Below, one piece after another: positions 56,457-64,000 of a stretch of DNA of 64,000 bases; position 1 is the first letter of the stretch; every line of letters starts with the position of its first letter. Made by a program: the position numbers and the translations under genes. The DNA lies in NCBI RefSeq assembly GCF_001812805.1, contig NZ_KV810519.1, positions 100,573-164,572 on the forward strand, given 5' to 3'. This DNA is from Corynebacterium sp. HMSC078H07 (GTDB lineage Bacteria; Actinomycetota; Actinomycetes; Mycobacteriales; Mycobacteriaceae). Under the pieces are notes generated by a model, which was given only the letters and a program-made list of their open reading frames with translations, did not search any database and was not told the origin of the DNA.

Positions 56457-57695
56457 TTAGAAGCGCGAGAAGCGCTTGGTCAGCATCTCTTCCAAGCCCT
56501 TCCAGGATTCCGCGTGCTCGGTGTAGGGCTTGGACGGAACATAACCCGCATGCTCGGTGGAACCCAGCATGTAGCCCAGGTAGTCCTGGAAGCGCGGGTT
56601 CTGCAGCATGTAGGAGTTGATGGAATCATCGCCAGCCCAGTCGGCGGCATCGGCGCAGATTTCATAGCAGCGGCCCATCTGGTCGCTATCAACAGACTCG
56701 GGACCCTTCTCAATGTCACGGACGATGCCATTGAAGGTGTACTGGTTATCCGGGTGAACGGTGACCTCGAGCTCGCCCGCATTGGCTGCAGCAACGACTT
56801 CTTCCCAGGTGGAGACCTTCGCTAGGTCGTGGTCATCGTTTTCCATGATCCAGCGGGTGAGTACCTTGGAGGTAGGGAAGGTGAAGATTTCGCCCCACTT
56901 ACCCAAGAAGACCGGCTTGCCATCCAGGTAGGTGCGCAAGGTGTAGACCGACTTCTGGTTAGCGGTGATCTTGACCGGGTCAATACCGGCAGCAGCCCAC
57001 GGGGAGCTGTCGTACGGGTCAGCTGCCTCAGCGGCGGCCTTTCGCTCTTCTTCGGCCTTCTTGCGGGCCTCGGCAGCAGCTTCCGTGGCCGCGGAGATGC
57101 GGGTAGCCGCGTTTGCCGTGGCATCGTCAGCAAAGTCTGCGGAGGGCACGACCTTGACTACCTTGTCGAGGTCCTCAATAACCTCGCGCCAGTTCGCGAG
57201 AACGACGCTGCCCACGCCAGACCACTCGTTCATACCTGCATCGCCGGCGTAATGATCCGCTCCGCGCGCAGGGTTGCGCAGGATAGAGTGCGAGGCAAAG
57301 AAAATAACCGTGTGCTCTGCGGCGGAGACCTCAGCGAGAGCATGGGCAATCTCCAAACAGCGAGCTACCGAGGATACGTTCTCGTGGCTGGGGCGGCCAG
57401 CCAGGTACTTCGGCATTCCGACGAGGTCATAGACGTGCTTCTTGTCCGGCACGACTCGGTCCGCAGCCTGGGAGTTAAAGACTTCCCACTTGGGGTGGTC
57501 AAGCAGGTCATGCTTCTTGTCTGATTCGAGGAAGCACAGCATGTCGGCTTCGGTGTGGAACAACAAGACAGACTCATCATCGCCAAGGAAGGCCTGCCAT
57601 TCGGAACCATTCTGACGCCACTTCGGCGCCCATAGGGTATAGAAATCGCCCTCAGACAAAGAGAGCTGGACGGGGACAATCGCGCGTGTGTTCAT
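56457..57695 (-). CDS. Unknown protein with two copies of a ~60-residue domain
   Basis: A 412-residue soluble protein not recognised. Two segments look alike: about residues 15-75 (FYTLWAPKWRQNGSEWQAFL, then LLFHTEADMLCFLES, DDLLDHPKWEVF-like) and about 245-305 (VYTLRTYLDGKPVFLGKWGE, then FTFPTSKVLTRWIMEND, HDLAKVSTWEEV). An alanine/lysine/glutamate coiled-coil-like helix (about 200-230) joins the halves. No signal peptide or membrane helix. It lies between the ADA-like gene and the NlpC gene. Function unknown. Confidence 0.7.
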   Translation of the reverse strand: MNTRAIVPVQLSLSEGDFYTLWAPKWRQNGSEWQAFLGDDESVLLFHTEADMLCFLESDKKHDLLDHPKWEVFNSQAADRVVPDKKHVYDLVGMPKYLAGRPSHENVSSVARCLEIAHALAEVSAAEHTVIFFASHSILRNPARGADHYAGDAGMNEWSGVGSVVLANWREVIEDLDKVVKVVPSADFADDATANAATRISAATEAAAEARKKAEEERKAAAEAADPYDSSPWAAAGIDPVKITANQKSVYTLRTYLDGKPVFLGKWGEIFTFPTSKVLTRWIMENDDHDLAKVSTWEEVVAAANAGELEVTVHPDNQYTFNGIVRDIEKGPESVDSDQMGRCYEICADAADWAGDDSINSYMLQNPRFQDYLGYMLGSTEHAGYVPSKPYTEHAESWKGLEEMLTKRFSRF

Positions 57696-57706
57696 GGGGA
57701 AACAGT

Positions 57707-58576
57707 CTACCCTGTGGGCCTCCAGAAGCCTTTGAAAGCCATCCCCATGTTGTTGGTGCGCAATGGCCCAGTCTGTACCGGGCTTCCCGCTTCAACGATT
57801 TGTCCGTCGCCGGAGTACATGGCGACGTGCCCGTCCCACACCACGAGGTCACCTGGCTGTAGCTCTTCGGCGCTGACTTGCCGGCCCACTGTTTGGCTTT
57901 CCGCGGTTCGGGGCAGCTCTACTCCGGCCTGCCGCCACGCCCACTGCGTCAGCCCCGAACAATCGAAGCTCCCGTTGCCCGTTCCTCCCCATCCATAAGG
58001 AGTTCCCACCTGCGATAGGGCTGCCTGTGCTGCGGCCTGTCCCTGCTCGGAACCGCCTTCGACTGCAGGTTCCCTAAGCGCATGGCGCGCCACGGTGACA
58101 TCAGTGCTGTCCTGGCGGCCGCGGACTGCGGGCCGTACGGCACGCTGGCCGATCGGCACTAGGGGAGCGGCTGCCTGGAGTAGTTCCCCAGCAAGGCGTT
58201 TAATGCGCATCATGGCTTTGCCTATGTACTCCATGGCCAGAGCTTGCAGTGCGGAACGTGCAGCGGCCTGCGCTGCTGGGTTCGGGATAAGTAATCCAAG
58301 GGTGAGCGGAAGGCCGCGCTGTAACAGCTCGAATCCAAGCCCCACGAGATCCCGAATTGTTGCCGAAATCAAACTCCGCGCAGAGCCCAGTGCCGAATGC
58401 ACGGTGGAGATGTCCTCGGTGGCCTGCCGGGAGACGTCGAAAAGCGCCTGCGGATCTCCATGCGCAATCTCCGCCAAGGGGCCCGCAGCAGTGAGGTCCG
58501 GTACGGTGGGCAATCCCACATTAGGCAGTTGTGCTGGCTGCATCCGGGCGATCTGGGCAATAGCTGATTCCAACAT
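57707..58576 (-). CDS. NlpC/P60 peptidoglycan hydrolase-like protein
   Basis: A 289-residue protein. Helical N-terminal region (about residues 1-165) with no obvious signal peptide, then a C-terminal NlpC/P60 domain. The catalytic Cys is in GSFDCSGLTQWAW, the His in DGHVAMYSGDG, and TPYGWGGTG is typical. Its ATG shares one base with the stop of the EspC-like gene (TGATG), so the two are made together and the small protein may target it for ESX-type export. Confidence 0.85.
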   Translation of the reverse strand: MLESAIAQIARMQPAQLPNVGLPTVPDLTAAGPLAEIAHGDPQALFDVSRQATEDISTVHSALGSARSLISATIRDLVGLGFELLQRGLPLTLGLLIPNPAAQAAARSALQALAMEYIGKAMMRIKRLAGELLQAAAPLVPIGQRAVRPAVRGRQDSTDVTVARHALREPAVEGGSEQGQAAAQAALSQVGTPYGWGGTGNGSFDCSGLTQWAWRQAGVELPRTAESQTVGRQVSAEELQPGDLVVWDGHVAMYSGDGQIVEAGSPVQTGPLRTNNMGMAFKGFWRPTG

Positions 58577-58860
58577 CACAGACCCCCACACGCACTGGCG
58601 AGCGCATTGTCGGCATCCTCAGCCTCACGCGCCATGCGGAAACTAGACTCCGCCACCGCAGCGGCATCGGCTCTGACCTGGGTAAGGCGAGCAGATAGGT
58701 TTTCTAAGGCAGCGTCGAGTGCACTCGTAAACCCCTGCAAGACAGGGTCATTCGGCAGCTCAGGAGGAGGGGTAGGGGAGCCCTGGGCGGCCTCAGCAAG
58801 CTCGTACGCCAAACGGCGCGCGTATTCGGTATCAATGGCAAAGGTATCGAAGTCAGTCAT
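58576..58860 (-). CDS. EspC/WXG100-like small protein
   Basis: A 94-residue, two-helix protein. It starts MTDFDTFAIDTEYARRLAYELA, has a proline-rich turn (PTPPPELPND) and a second amphipathic helix with alanine-rich heptads. Resembles ESX secretion-associated EspC/DUF2580 proteins rather than classical ESAT-6 (no WxG). Coupled to the NlpC/P60 gene; divergent from upp. Confidence 0.7.
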   Translation of the reverse strand: MTDFDTFAIDTEYARRLAYELAEAAQGSPTPPPELPNDPVLQGFTSALDAALENLSARLTQVRADAAAVAESSFRMAREAEDADNALASACGGL

Positions 58861-58921
58861 GTCCTATTAGACTGCCCAACCTGCCAATCGGTTCCCGCCC
58901 AACTCTTATAGAGTGGTGGAC

Positions 58922-59557
58922 ATGGATATCCACGTTGTAGACCACCCCCTCGCCACATCCCGTCTCACCCTTATGCGCGATGCCCGCAGCGACAACGCCG
59001 CTTTCCGCGCTGCACTGCGTGACCTCGGCGCCATGCTCGTTTACGAGGCGGCCCGCGACCTCCCCGTTGAGCATTTCGACTGTGCGACTCCTGTCGCCAC
59101 TGCGGACGGCACGCGCCTGCAGGATCCGCCGATTGTCGTCCCCATCATTCGCGCTGGCCTGGGCATGGTCGACCCGGCTCTGTCGATGATTCCTGATGCC
59201 CAGGTGGGATTCATTGGCATGGCGCGTGATGAGACGACGCACCAGCCGGTCCCGTACCTTGAAGCCTTGCCGGAGGATCTCAGCGGTCGCAGTGTTTTCG
59301 TTGTCGACCCTATGCTCGCCACGGGTGGCTCCCTACTGCATTCCCTCAAGCTGTTGGCAGATCGCGGTGCCACGGATATCACCGCCATTTGTATGGTCTC
59401 CGCGCAGCCGGGCGTTGATGCCCTCGCCAACTCTGGCCTGCCGGTTCGCCTCGTGACTGCGGCTATCGACCCCGAGCTCAACGACGATGCCTACATCGTT
59501 CCAGGTTTGGGCGACGCTGGCGACCGCCTGTACGGTCCGCGCAATATCGATCTTTAA
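58922..59557 (+). CDS. upp: Uracil phosphoribosyltransferase
   Basis: A 211-residue salvage enzyme making UMP from uracil and PRPP. The PRPP loop reads [13 protein letters not shown]; the uracil-binding end is [28 protein letters not shown] and [16 protein letters not shown] are family-typical. ATG at 58922 preferred to a GTG at 58913. Confidence 0.97.
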   Translation: MDIHVVDHPLATSRLTLMRDARSDNAAFRAALRDLGAMLVYEAARDLPVEHFDCATPVATADGTRLQDPPIVVPIIRAGLGMVDPALSMIPDAQVGFIGMARDETTHQPVPYLEALPEDLSGRSVFVVDPMLATGGSLLHSLKLLADRGATDITAICMVSAQPGVDALANSGLPVRLVTAAIDPELNDDAYIVPGLGDAGDRLYGPRNIDL

Positions 59558-59618
59558 AAGGCGCCCTGGGAAACCGCAGACCACTCAGTATATCTACTGT
59601 CTGACCTGCCCGACTAAC

Positions 59619-59634
59619 TGAACCGCATGGTCTA
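59619..59634 (-). promoter_or_regulatory. McbR-like operator upstream of the M20 amidohydrolase
   Basis: Minus strand TAGACCATGCGGTTCA, 15 of 16 identical to the metY-proximal site. It lies 42 bp before the amidohydrolase start. Confidence 0.6.
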
Positions 59635-59676
59635 GTTGTAGACTCTTCCCCATAGAAAACCACGGAGGAGGAAGCA

Positions 59677-60858
59677 GTGATCTCGGATTATGTGAGTGAG
59701 TGGTTCACCAACCACCGCGCAGAGGTCATCGCGTGGCGTCGTCATATTCACCGCCACCCGGAAACCTCCAATAATGAGATAGAAACCACTCGCTTCCTCG
59801 CCCACACCTTGCGTGAGTATGGCCTGGAGCCGCAGCTTTTCCCTGAGACCGGACTCATGGTGGACATCGGCCCTGACACGGAGCTTGGCCGTTTGGCGTT
59901 CCGTGCGGATCTTGATGCCCTTCCGGTCACCGAGGTCACCGGGCTCGAGTACACCTCTGAAGTACCCGGCGTTATGCATGCGTGCGGCCATGACATCCAC
60001 ACCACCATTGCGCTAGCCACTGCCTGTGCACTGGCCGATTTCCATCGCGAGCACCCCCTTGACTTTGGCATCCGCGTGATTTTCCAGCCCGCCGAGGAAG
60101 TGTGGGTCGGCGGTGCCACTGATGTCATTGAATGGGGCGCGCTCGAAGGTGTGAATTCGATTTTCGCCGTCCATGTTGAGCCTAAGCTTCGCGTCGGACG
60201 CATTGGCGTTCGGGCGGGCGCTATCACCTCGGCTACCGATGTGGTTGAAATCAACGTGACCGGTCCTGGTGGCCACACCTCGCGCCCACATTTGTCGGCG
60301 GACGTCGTCTATGCGTTGGGCAAACTCCTGACTGATTTGCCGGGACTGTTGTCGCGCCGCGTTGACCCCCGTACCGGTACGGTCCTGGTCTTTGGCCAGG
60401 TCAATTCAGGATATGCGCCGAATGCCATTCCGGAGACCGGCACTGTGTCTGGCACGATGCGCACAGCGGACATTGGCATCTGGCGTGAGATGCAGACTCT
60501 GTTCTCTGAGCTCGTGGAGCAGGTTCTGGCGCCGTTGGGCGTTGAGCACGAGTTGGTCTACCGCCGAGGGGTTCCGCCGGTGCTGAACGACGACGTCTCA
60601 ACCGCCCTCCTCGCCAGTGCCGCCCAAGCCATCGACCCACAAGCCGTGGTCCAAGCGCCGCAGTCCTCAGGCGGTGAGGATTTCTCCTGGTACCTCGAAA
60701 AGGTTCCCGGCTCCATGGCCCGTCTGGGCTGCTGGTCTGGCGAAGGTGAGCAGCACGATCTCCACATGGGCGATTTGGCTCCAGATGAGCGGGCAATCGG
60801 CGTGGGTGTCAAGCTCTTTGGGTCGGTGGCGGAACAGTTCGCCAACGTGGAGGATTAG
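59677..60858 (+). CDS. M20-family amidohydrolase (aminoacylase type)
   Basis: A 393-residue metallo-hydrolase. Zinc/manganese ligands sit in WRRHIHRHPETSNNE, VMHACGHDIHTTIA (HxCGHD), QPAEE and SGGEDFSWYLEKVPG. The dimerisation domain at about 180-290 has GPGGHTSRPH. The family removes N-acyl groups from amino acids or small conjugates. GTG start after GGAGGAGG. The operator upstream suggests sulfur control, so N-acyl-methionine or cysteine conjugates are attractive substrates (inference). Confidence 0.9.
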   Translation: MISDYVSEWFTNHRAEVIAWRRHIHRHPETSNNEIETTRFLAHTLREYGLEPQLFPETGLMVDIGPDTELGRLAFRADLDALPVTEVTGLEYTSEVPGVMHACGHDIHTTIALATACALADFHREHPLDFGIRVIFQPAEEVWVGGATDVIEWGALEGVNSIFAVHVEPKLRVGRIGVRAGAITSATDVVEINVTGPGGHTSRPHLSADVVYALGKLLTDLPGLLSRRVDPRTGTVLVFGQVNSGYAPNAIPETGTVSGTMRTADIGIWREMQTLFSELVEQVLAPLGVEHELVYRRGVPPVLNDDVSTALLASAAQAIDPQAVVQAPQSSGGEDFSWYLEKVPGSMARLGCWSGEGEQHDLHMGDLAPDERAIGVGVKLFGSVAEQFANVED

Positions 60859-60915
60859 GGCTTTAAGCATTACACTGTGACACGGATTTCCCAGAATTTA
60901 ATTTAAGGAGCGACA

Positions 60916-62340
60916 TTGTCACAGGAAGCCCCCCGCATCGTAATCATTGGTGGAGGCCCCGCTGGCTACGAGGCCGCGACTGCCGGCGCCAAGTACGGCG
61001 CACATATTACGTTGGTTGAGGAACAGGGCCCTGGTGGCTCCTCCGTTCTTTTGGACTGCGTTCCCTCGAAGTCCTTTATTGCAGGTGCCAACATCCGCAC
61101 CGACTTCCGCCGCGCTGATGACATGGGCCTTGACAACCAGCTCAGCTCCCTGAAGCTGAACCTGCAGGCGCTCAACGGCCGTGTGCAGGCGCTGGCGGCT
61201 AATCAGTCCCGCGACGTGCGCGCGGGCTTGGAAAAGATTGGTGTCACGGTTATCGATGGCCGTGCGGCCTTCTCCGAGGACCAGCACGGAGTGAAGGGTG
61301 CCGCCCACAAGGTCGATGTCACCCATAAGGATGGCACCACCGAAACCCTTGAGGCGGACTTAGTCCTCGTTGCCACCGGTGCCACCCCACGCATTCTGCC
61401 GGGCGCGCAGCCGGATGGCGAGCGCATCCTGACCTGGCAGCAGGTCTACGACCTCAAGGAGGAACCAGAGCACCTCATCGTGGTCGGTTCTGGTGTGACC
61501 GGTGCGGAGTTCGTCTCTGCCTTCGCGGAGATGGGCGTGCGCGTGACCATGGTGGCGTCCCGCGACCGCATTCTGCCGCACGATGACGCCGATGCTGCCG
61601 ACGTCCTCGAGACCGTCCTGGCCGAGCGTGGCGTGGAACTGGAGAAGAACTGCCGCGTGGAGACCGTCTCCCGTACTGAAGACGGCAACGTTGTGGTCAA
61701 GACCCAGGACGGCCGCGAGATCCACGGCTCCCACGTCATTATGTCCATCGGTTCCATCCCGAATACCAAGGACCTAGGCCTTGAGCACGTCGGCGTGGCC
61801 ACCACGAAGTCCGGCCACATTGAGGTGGACCGCGTCTCCCGCACCAACGTTGCCGGTATTTACGCCGCTGGTGACTGCTCCGACCTCTTCCCGCTGGCTT
61901 CCGTTGCTGCAATGCAGGGCCGTATCGCGATGTACCACTCCCTGGGTGAGGGCGTGTCCCCGCTGCGTCTGAAGACCGTCGCCACCGCCGTGTTTACCCG
62001 CCCGGAGATTGCCGCTGTGGGCTTTACCCAGGCTGAGATTGAGGCCGGCGAGGTGGCTGCCCGCACCGTCATGATGCCGCTGAACACCAACCCGCGCGCC
62101 AAGATGCGTTCTCTGCAGCATGGCTTTGTCAAGCTCTTCTGCCGTGCAACCTCCGGCCGCGTCATCGGCGGCGTGATTGTTGCTCCGACTGCCTCCGAGC
62201 TCATCCTGCCCGTCGCTGTCGCCGTGACCAACCAGCTCACCGTGAACCAGCTGGCGGATTCCTTCGCGGTTTATCCGTCCCTGTCCGGCACTATCACTGA
62301 GGCAGCTCGCCGCCTGGTTGCCCACGACGACCTAGAGTAG
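60916..62340 (+). CDS. lpdA: LpdA-like flavoprotein disulfide reductase homologue
   Basis: A 474-residue FAD/NAD(P)-dependent enzyme. FAD loop IVIIGGGPAGYEAA, NAD(P) loop LIVVGSGVTGAEFVSAF, second FAD motif GIYAAGDC. The redox CxxxxC pair is incomplete: the region reads SSVLLDCVPSK, keeping only the second Cys. The C-terminus ends AARRLVAHDDLE with no His-Glu pair (HAHPT). Like M. tuberculosis LpdA it is probably a quinone or other NAD(P)H oxidoreductase, not a lipoamide dehydrogenase. Starts with TTG after AAGGAG. Confidence 0.88.
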   Translation: MSQEAPRIVIIGGGPAGYEAATAGAKYGAHITLVEEQGPGGSSVLLDCVPSKSFIAGANIRTDFRRADDMGLDNQLSSLKLNLQALNGRVQALAANQSRDVRAGLEKIGVTVIDGRAAFSEDQHGVKGAAHKVDVTHKDGTTETLEADLVLVATGATPRILPGAQPDGERILTWQQVYDLKEEPEHLIVVGSGVTGAEFVSAFAEMGVRVTMVASRDRILPHDDADAADVLETVLAERGVELEKNCRVETVSRTEDGNVVVKTQDGREIHGSHVIMSIGSIPNTKDLGLEHVGVATTKSGHIEVDRVSRTNVAGIYAAGDCSDLFPLASVAAMQGRIAMYHSLGEGVSPLRLKTVATAVFTRPEIAAVGFTQAEIEAGEVAARTVMMPLNTNPRAKMRSLQHGFVKLFCRATSGRVIGGVIVAPTASELILPVAVAVTNQLTVNQLADSFAVYPSLSGTITEAARRLVAHDDLE

Positions 62341-62358
62341 AACCTCCTACTTCTCGGT

Positions 62359-63153
62359 TTAGAAGCCCAGTGTGCTTACCGCATGCTGGGCTTCTTCCAT
62401 AGTGAACTTCTCGCCGTACTCGCTGGTGAGTTGCTCGAGCAGTGCTGGGCCCGACATCGGCATCATCTCTTGGTAGCTGTTCGCTGCTTCAACGGCCTCG
62501 GCCATCCAGTCACCGTTTACTGTGTCAACGGCGTACTGAGCCTGCTCTGGAGTAAAGCTGTCGCCATACTCAGAGGTGAGCTGGTCATATAGCTTGGCTT
62601 TAGAAAAGGCGGCGAAGTCGAGATAGTTTTCTGCGGACTCGAGAGCTTCAGCATTCCAGTCCACGTCGAGCTGATCGATCGAGTACTGTGCCGCCTCGGG
62701 GGAGAATTGCGAGCCGTAGTCGCTCGTGAGCTGGTTATACAACTTAGCTTCGGAAAAGGCTGAAAAATCCAGATAGCGCTTCGCTGCGCGTAGCGCATTC
62801 GTGTAATCCTGTGGCACGGCTTCGTCATTGTTGCCAGCGCCGGCATCATTGCCCGAAGTTGAGTCCAGTTCAGCTGCGGCGTTAGTGATATCAACCGTCG
62901 GGGTGCTGAGTTCAGCGTCCAGCGATTCGGTAGCCGTGATGCTGGAGCGTGGTTCCGGTGCGGCGGTGTTTGAGGAATCGCCATCAGAACCTGCGTTGAG
63001 AGCGGCGCTGCCAAGTACGAATACTGCGAGTGCACCCGCACCCCATTTGAGGCAGCCGCCCTTCTTCTTTTTCTTCGGCGCTGGCTGCGTCGGTGCTGGC
63101 TGCTCTGGAGTTGGTTCCGAAGGGAACTGCGGAGCTGCATAAGGGTTGGACAT
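62359..63153 (-). CDS. Ltp-family cell-surface protein with three repeats
   Basis: A 264-residue protein. Cytoplasmic proline/lysine N-terminus, one membrane helix (about residues 35-54), a Ser/Thr/Asp-rich spacer, then three Ltp (host cell surface-exposed lipoprotein) repeats of about 48 residues at about 118-262. Each has a YLDF.AFS..KLY.QLTS.YG pattern. The Ltp fold blocks phage DNA entry in a streptococcal prophage protein; many actinobacterial copies have no known role. Convergent with lpdA, 18 bp apart. Confidence 0.85.
   Translation of the reverse strand: MSNPYAAPQFPSEPTPEQPAPTQPAPKKKKKGGCLKWGAGALAVFVLGSAALNAGSDGDSSNTAAPEPRSSITATESLDAELSTPTVDITNAAAELDSTSGNDAGAGNNDEAVPQDYTNALRAAKRYLDFSAFSEAKLYNQLTSDYGSQFSPEAAQYSIDQLDVDWNAEALESAENYLDFAAFSKAKLYDQLTSEYGDSFTPEQAQYAVDTVNGDWMAEAVEAANSYQEMMPMSGPALLEQLTSEYGEKFTMEEAQHAVSTLGF
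62361..62395 (+). terminator. Hairpin for lpdA lying inside the end of the Ltp gene
   Basis: AGAAGCCCAG (62361-62370) pairs perfectly with CTGGGCTTCT (62386-62395). It starts 21 bp after the lpdA stop but is inside the last codons of the convergent gene. Followed by TCC rather than a long T-tract. Confidence 0.6.
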
Positions 63154-63272
63154 GAGAGAAAACCTCCTGCGTTAGAGAGACAGAGGCTCGGTGCGGTGCC
63201 GAACGAGTCCTATCTTGGCAAGCCCTCTGGACATGGCCGCAGGAAATTCGAAAGCCTAGGCGAAAAGGCGTA

Positions 63273-64000
63273 CTAGGAGGTGGCGTAGGCAGAATCGGGA
63301 GAGACGTTGAGGTCGAGGCTGACAGGTCTGCCTGCCTGCGGGAAAGCGCGCTGCGGGCAGGCAGGGCGTGGGCATGCGGCGCAGCCGGGGCCGATGGGAG
63401 TGGCCTCGGACGGGGAGTGGTTCAGGGCGTCGGCATAGACGACGCGATCGGCTTGAGAGATATCGCAGCCGAGGCCCACAACGAATTCTTTGCGCGGGGT
63501 ACCCCACGCTTGTGCTTGGCCTTGAACGAAGCGCGCGATCCAGAGGTAGGTGTGGTCGTCTGGCATGGAGGCCACTTGGCGTGTGATGCGGTTAGGGGTT
63601 TCGAAAGCGCGGTGCACAACCCACAGGGGGCAGGATCCACCGCTGCGGGCAAAGTGGAAGGCGGTGGAGGATTGGCGCTTGGAGATGTTGCCCGCGCGGT
63701 CGGTGCGGATGAAGGAGAAGGGGACACCGCGGTGGCCGGGGCGCTGTAGCGTCGATAAGCGCTGCGCGGTGGTCTCGAAACCGGTGCCGAAGGCGTTGGC
63801 GATGACATCAATGTCGTAGCGCGTCTCTTCCGCGGTGGCGAGGAACTGGGTATAGGGCATGGTCACGGCGGCGGCGAAGTATTGGGCAAGGCCGAGTGTG
63901 CCGATGGCTTGGGCTTCCTCACCGGGGAGCTCGGCAACGAGTTCGGCGCAATGCTCGGGGTAGGCCAACAAGCAGTATTGGAGCGCCATTTCAAAGACAA
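63273..64000 (-). CDS. RamB/PrpR-family regulator, N-terminus outside window
   Basis: The C-terminal 240 or so residues of a larger regulator; the frame remains open to the window edge and the HTH is not visible. The visible part is the short-chain fatty acid regulator C-terminal domain. Family blocks include GTGFETTAQRLSTLQRPG, GVPFSFIRTDRAGNISKRQS, SGGSCPLWVVHRAF and a cysteine group GCAACPRPACPQRAFPQ near the end. RamB and PrpR of C. glutamicum control acetate and propionate metabolism. Which paralogue this is cannot be told here. Confidence 0.8.
   Translation of the reverse strand, partial: VFEMALQYCLLAYPEHCAELVAELPGEEAQAIGTLGLAQYFAAAVTMPYTQFLATAEETRYDIDVIANAFGTGFETTAQRLSTLQRPGHRGVPFSFIRTDRAGNISKRQSSTAFHFARSGGSCPLWVVHRAFETPNRITRQVASMPDDHTYLWIARFVQGQAQAWGTPRKEFVVGLGCDISQADRVVYADALNHSPSEATPIGPGCAACPRPACPQRAFPQAGRPVSLDLNVSPDSAYATS

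Noticed and set aside
59558..59618. Terminator after upp
   Set aside because: No stem with a T-tract found; only short GC palindromes such as GGCGCC.

Overview
The window is 64 kb of a high-GC Gram-positive chromosome, almost certainly a Corynebacterium. Markers are monomeric isocitrate dehydrogenase, the ImuA'/ImuB/DnaE2 mutasome, metX-metY, a DtxR-type iron box, an EsrISR-like envelope-stress module and an ESX-type small protein. From memory, the gene order guaA - esrISR - imuA'B - metQNI - dnaE2 - folD - metXY ... icd - xth - trpS - brkB ... upp - amidohydrolase - lpdA follows one region of C. glutamicum, with blocks inserted (feoABC, sigK/dipZ, pdxRST, ppc). The species cannot be fixed by eye. 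No rRNA, tRNA, CRISPR array, insertion sequence or prophage was seen.

Layout. 0-8 kb: 3' part of guaA, a lipoprotein, a DUF222/HNH protein, a threonine-aldolase-like enzyme, and a divergent envelope-stress three-component system (esrI | esrS-esrR). 8-18 kb: mutasome genes imuA'-imuB and, separately, dnaE2, with the methionine importer metQ-metN-metI between them. 18-23 kb: XRE regulator with a membrane protein, divergent from a PH-domain pair, then feoA-feoB-feoC under a good DtxR box. 23-29 kb: Pyk2-type pyruvate kinase, trmL, folD, a DUF3017 gene, and metY-metX. 29.3-31.8 kb: a lower-GC patch with a histidine kinase, a response regulator and a membrane protein. 31.8-35.7 kb: dipZ and an MBL hydrolase, divergent from a Met-rich lipoprotein, sigK-like ECF sigma and rskA-like anti-sigma. 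35.7-41.5 kb: pdxR | pdxS-pdxT, then ppc followed by a tandem repeat. 41.6-48.7 kb: second DUF222/HNH protein, M3 peptidase, PepSY protein, icd. 48.9-57.7 kb: MFS transporter, xth, trpS, BrkB, RDD protein, D,D-carboxypeptidase, an adenosine-deaminase-like pseudoenzyme, an unknown duplicated-domain protein. 57.7-64 kb: NlpC/P60 with an EspC-like partner, upp, M20 amidohydrolase, lpdA, a three-repeat Ltp protein, and the 3' part of a RamB/PrpR-family regulator.

How it fits together. Four near-identical 16-bp operators (consensus TAGACCAAGCGGTTCA) lie before metQ, before metY (two) and before the M20 amidohydrolase, suggesting one McbR-like sulfur regulon. Two back-to-back promoters, CAATCC-N16-CCGAA(T/C), lie between dipZ and the lipoprotein-sigK-rskA operon. 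They match the mycobacterial SigK pattern and predict a closed SigK/DipZ circuit. A 10-bp word, CTTGNCGACG (extended GCGCTTGYCGACGYC), occurs 22 times inside genes on both strands, far above a rough chance expectation of about one. It is the strongest unexplained signal here.
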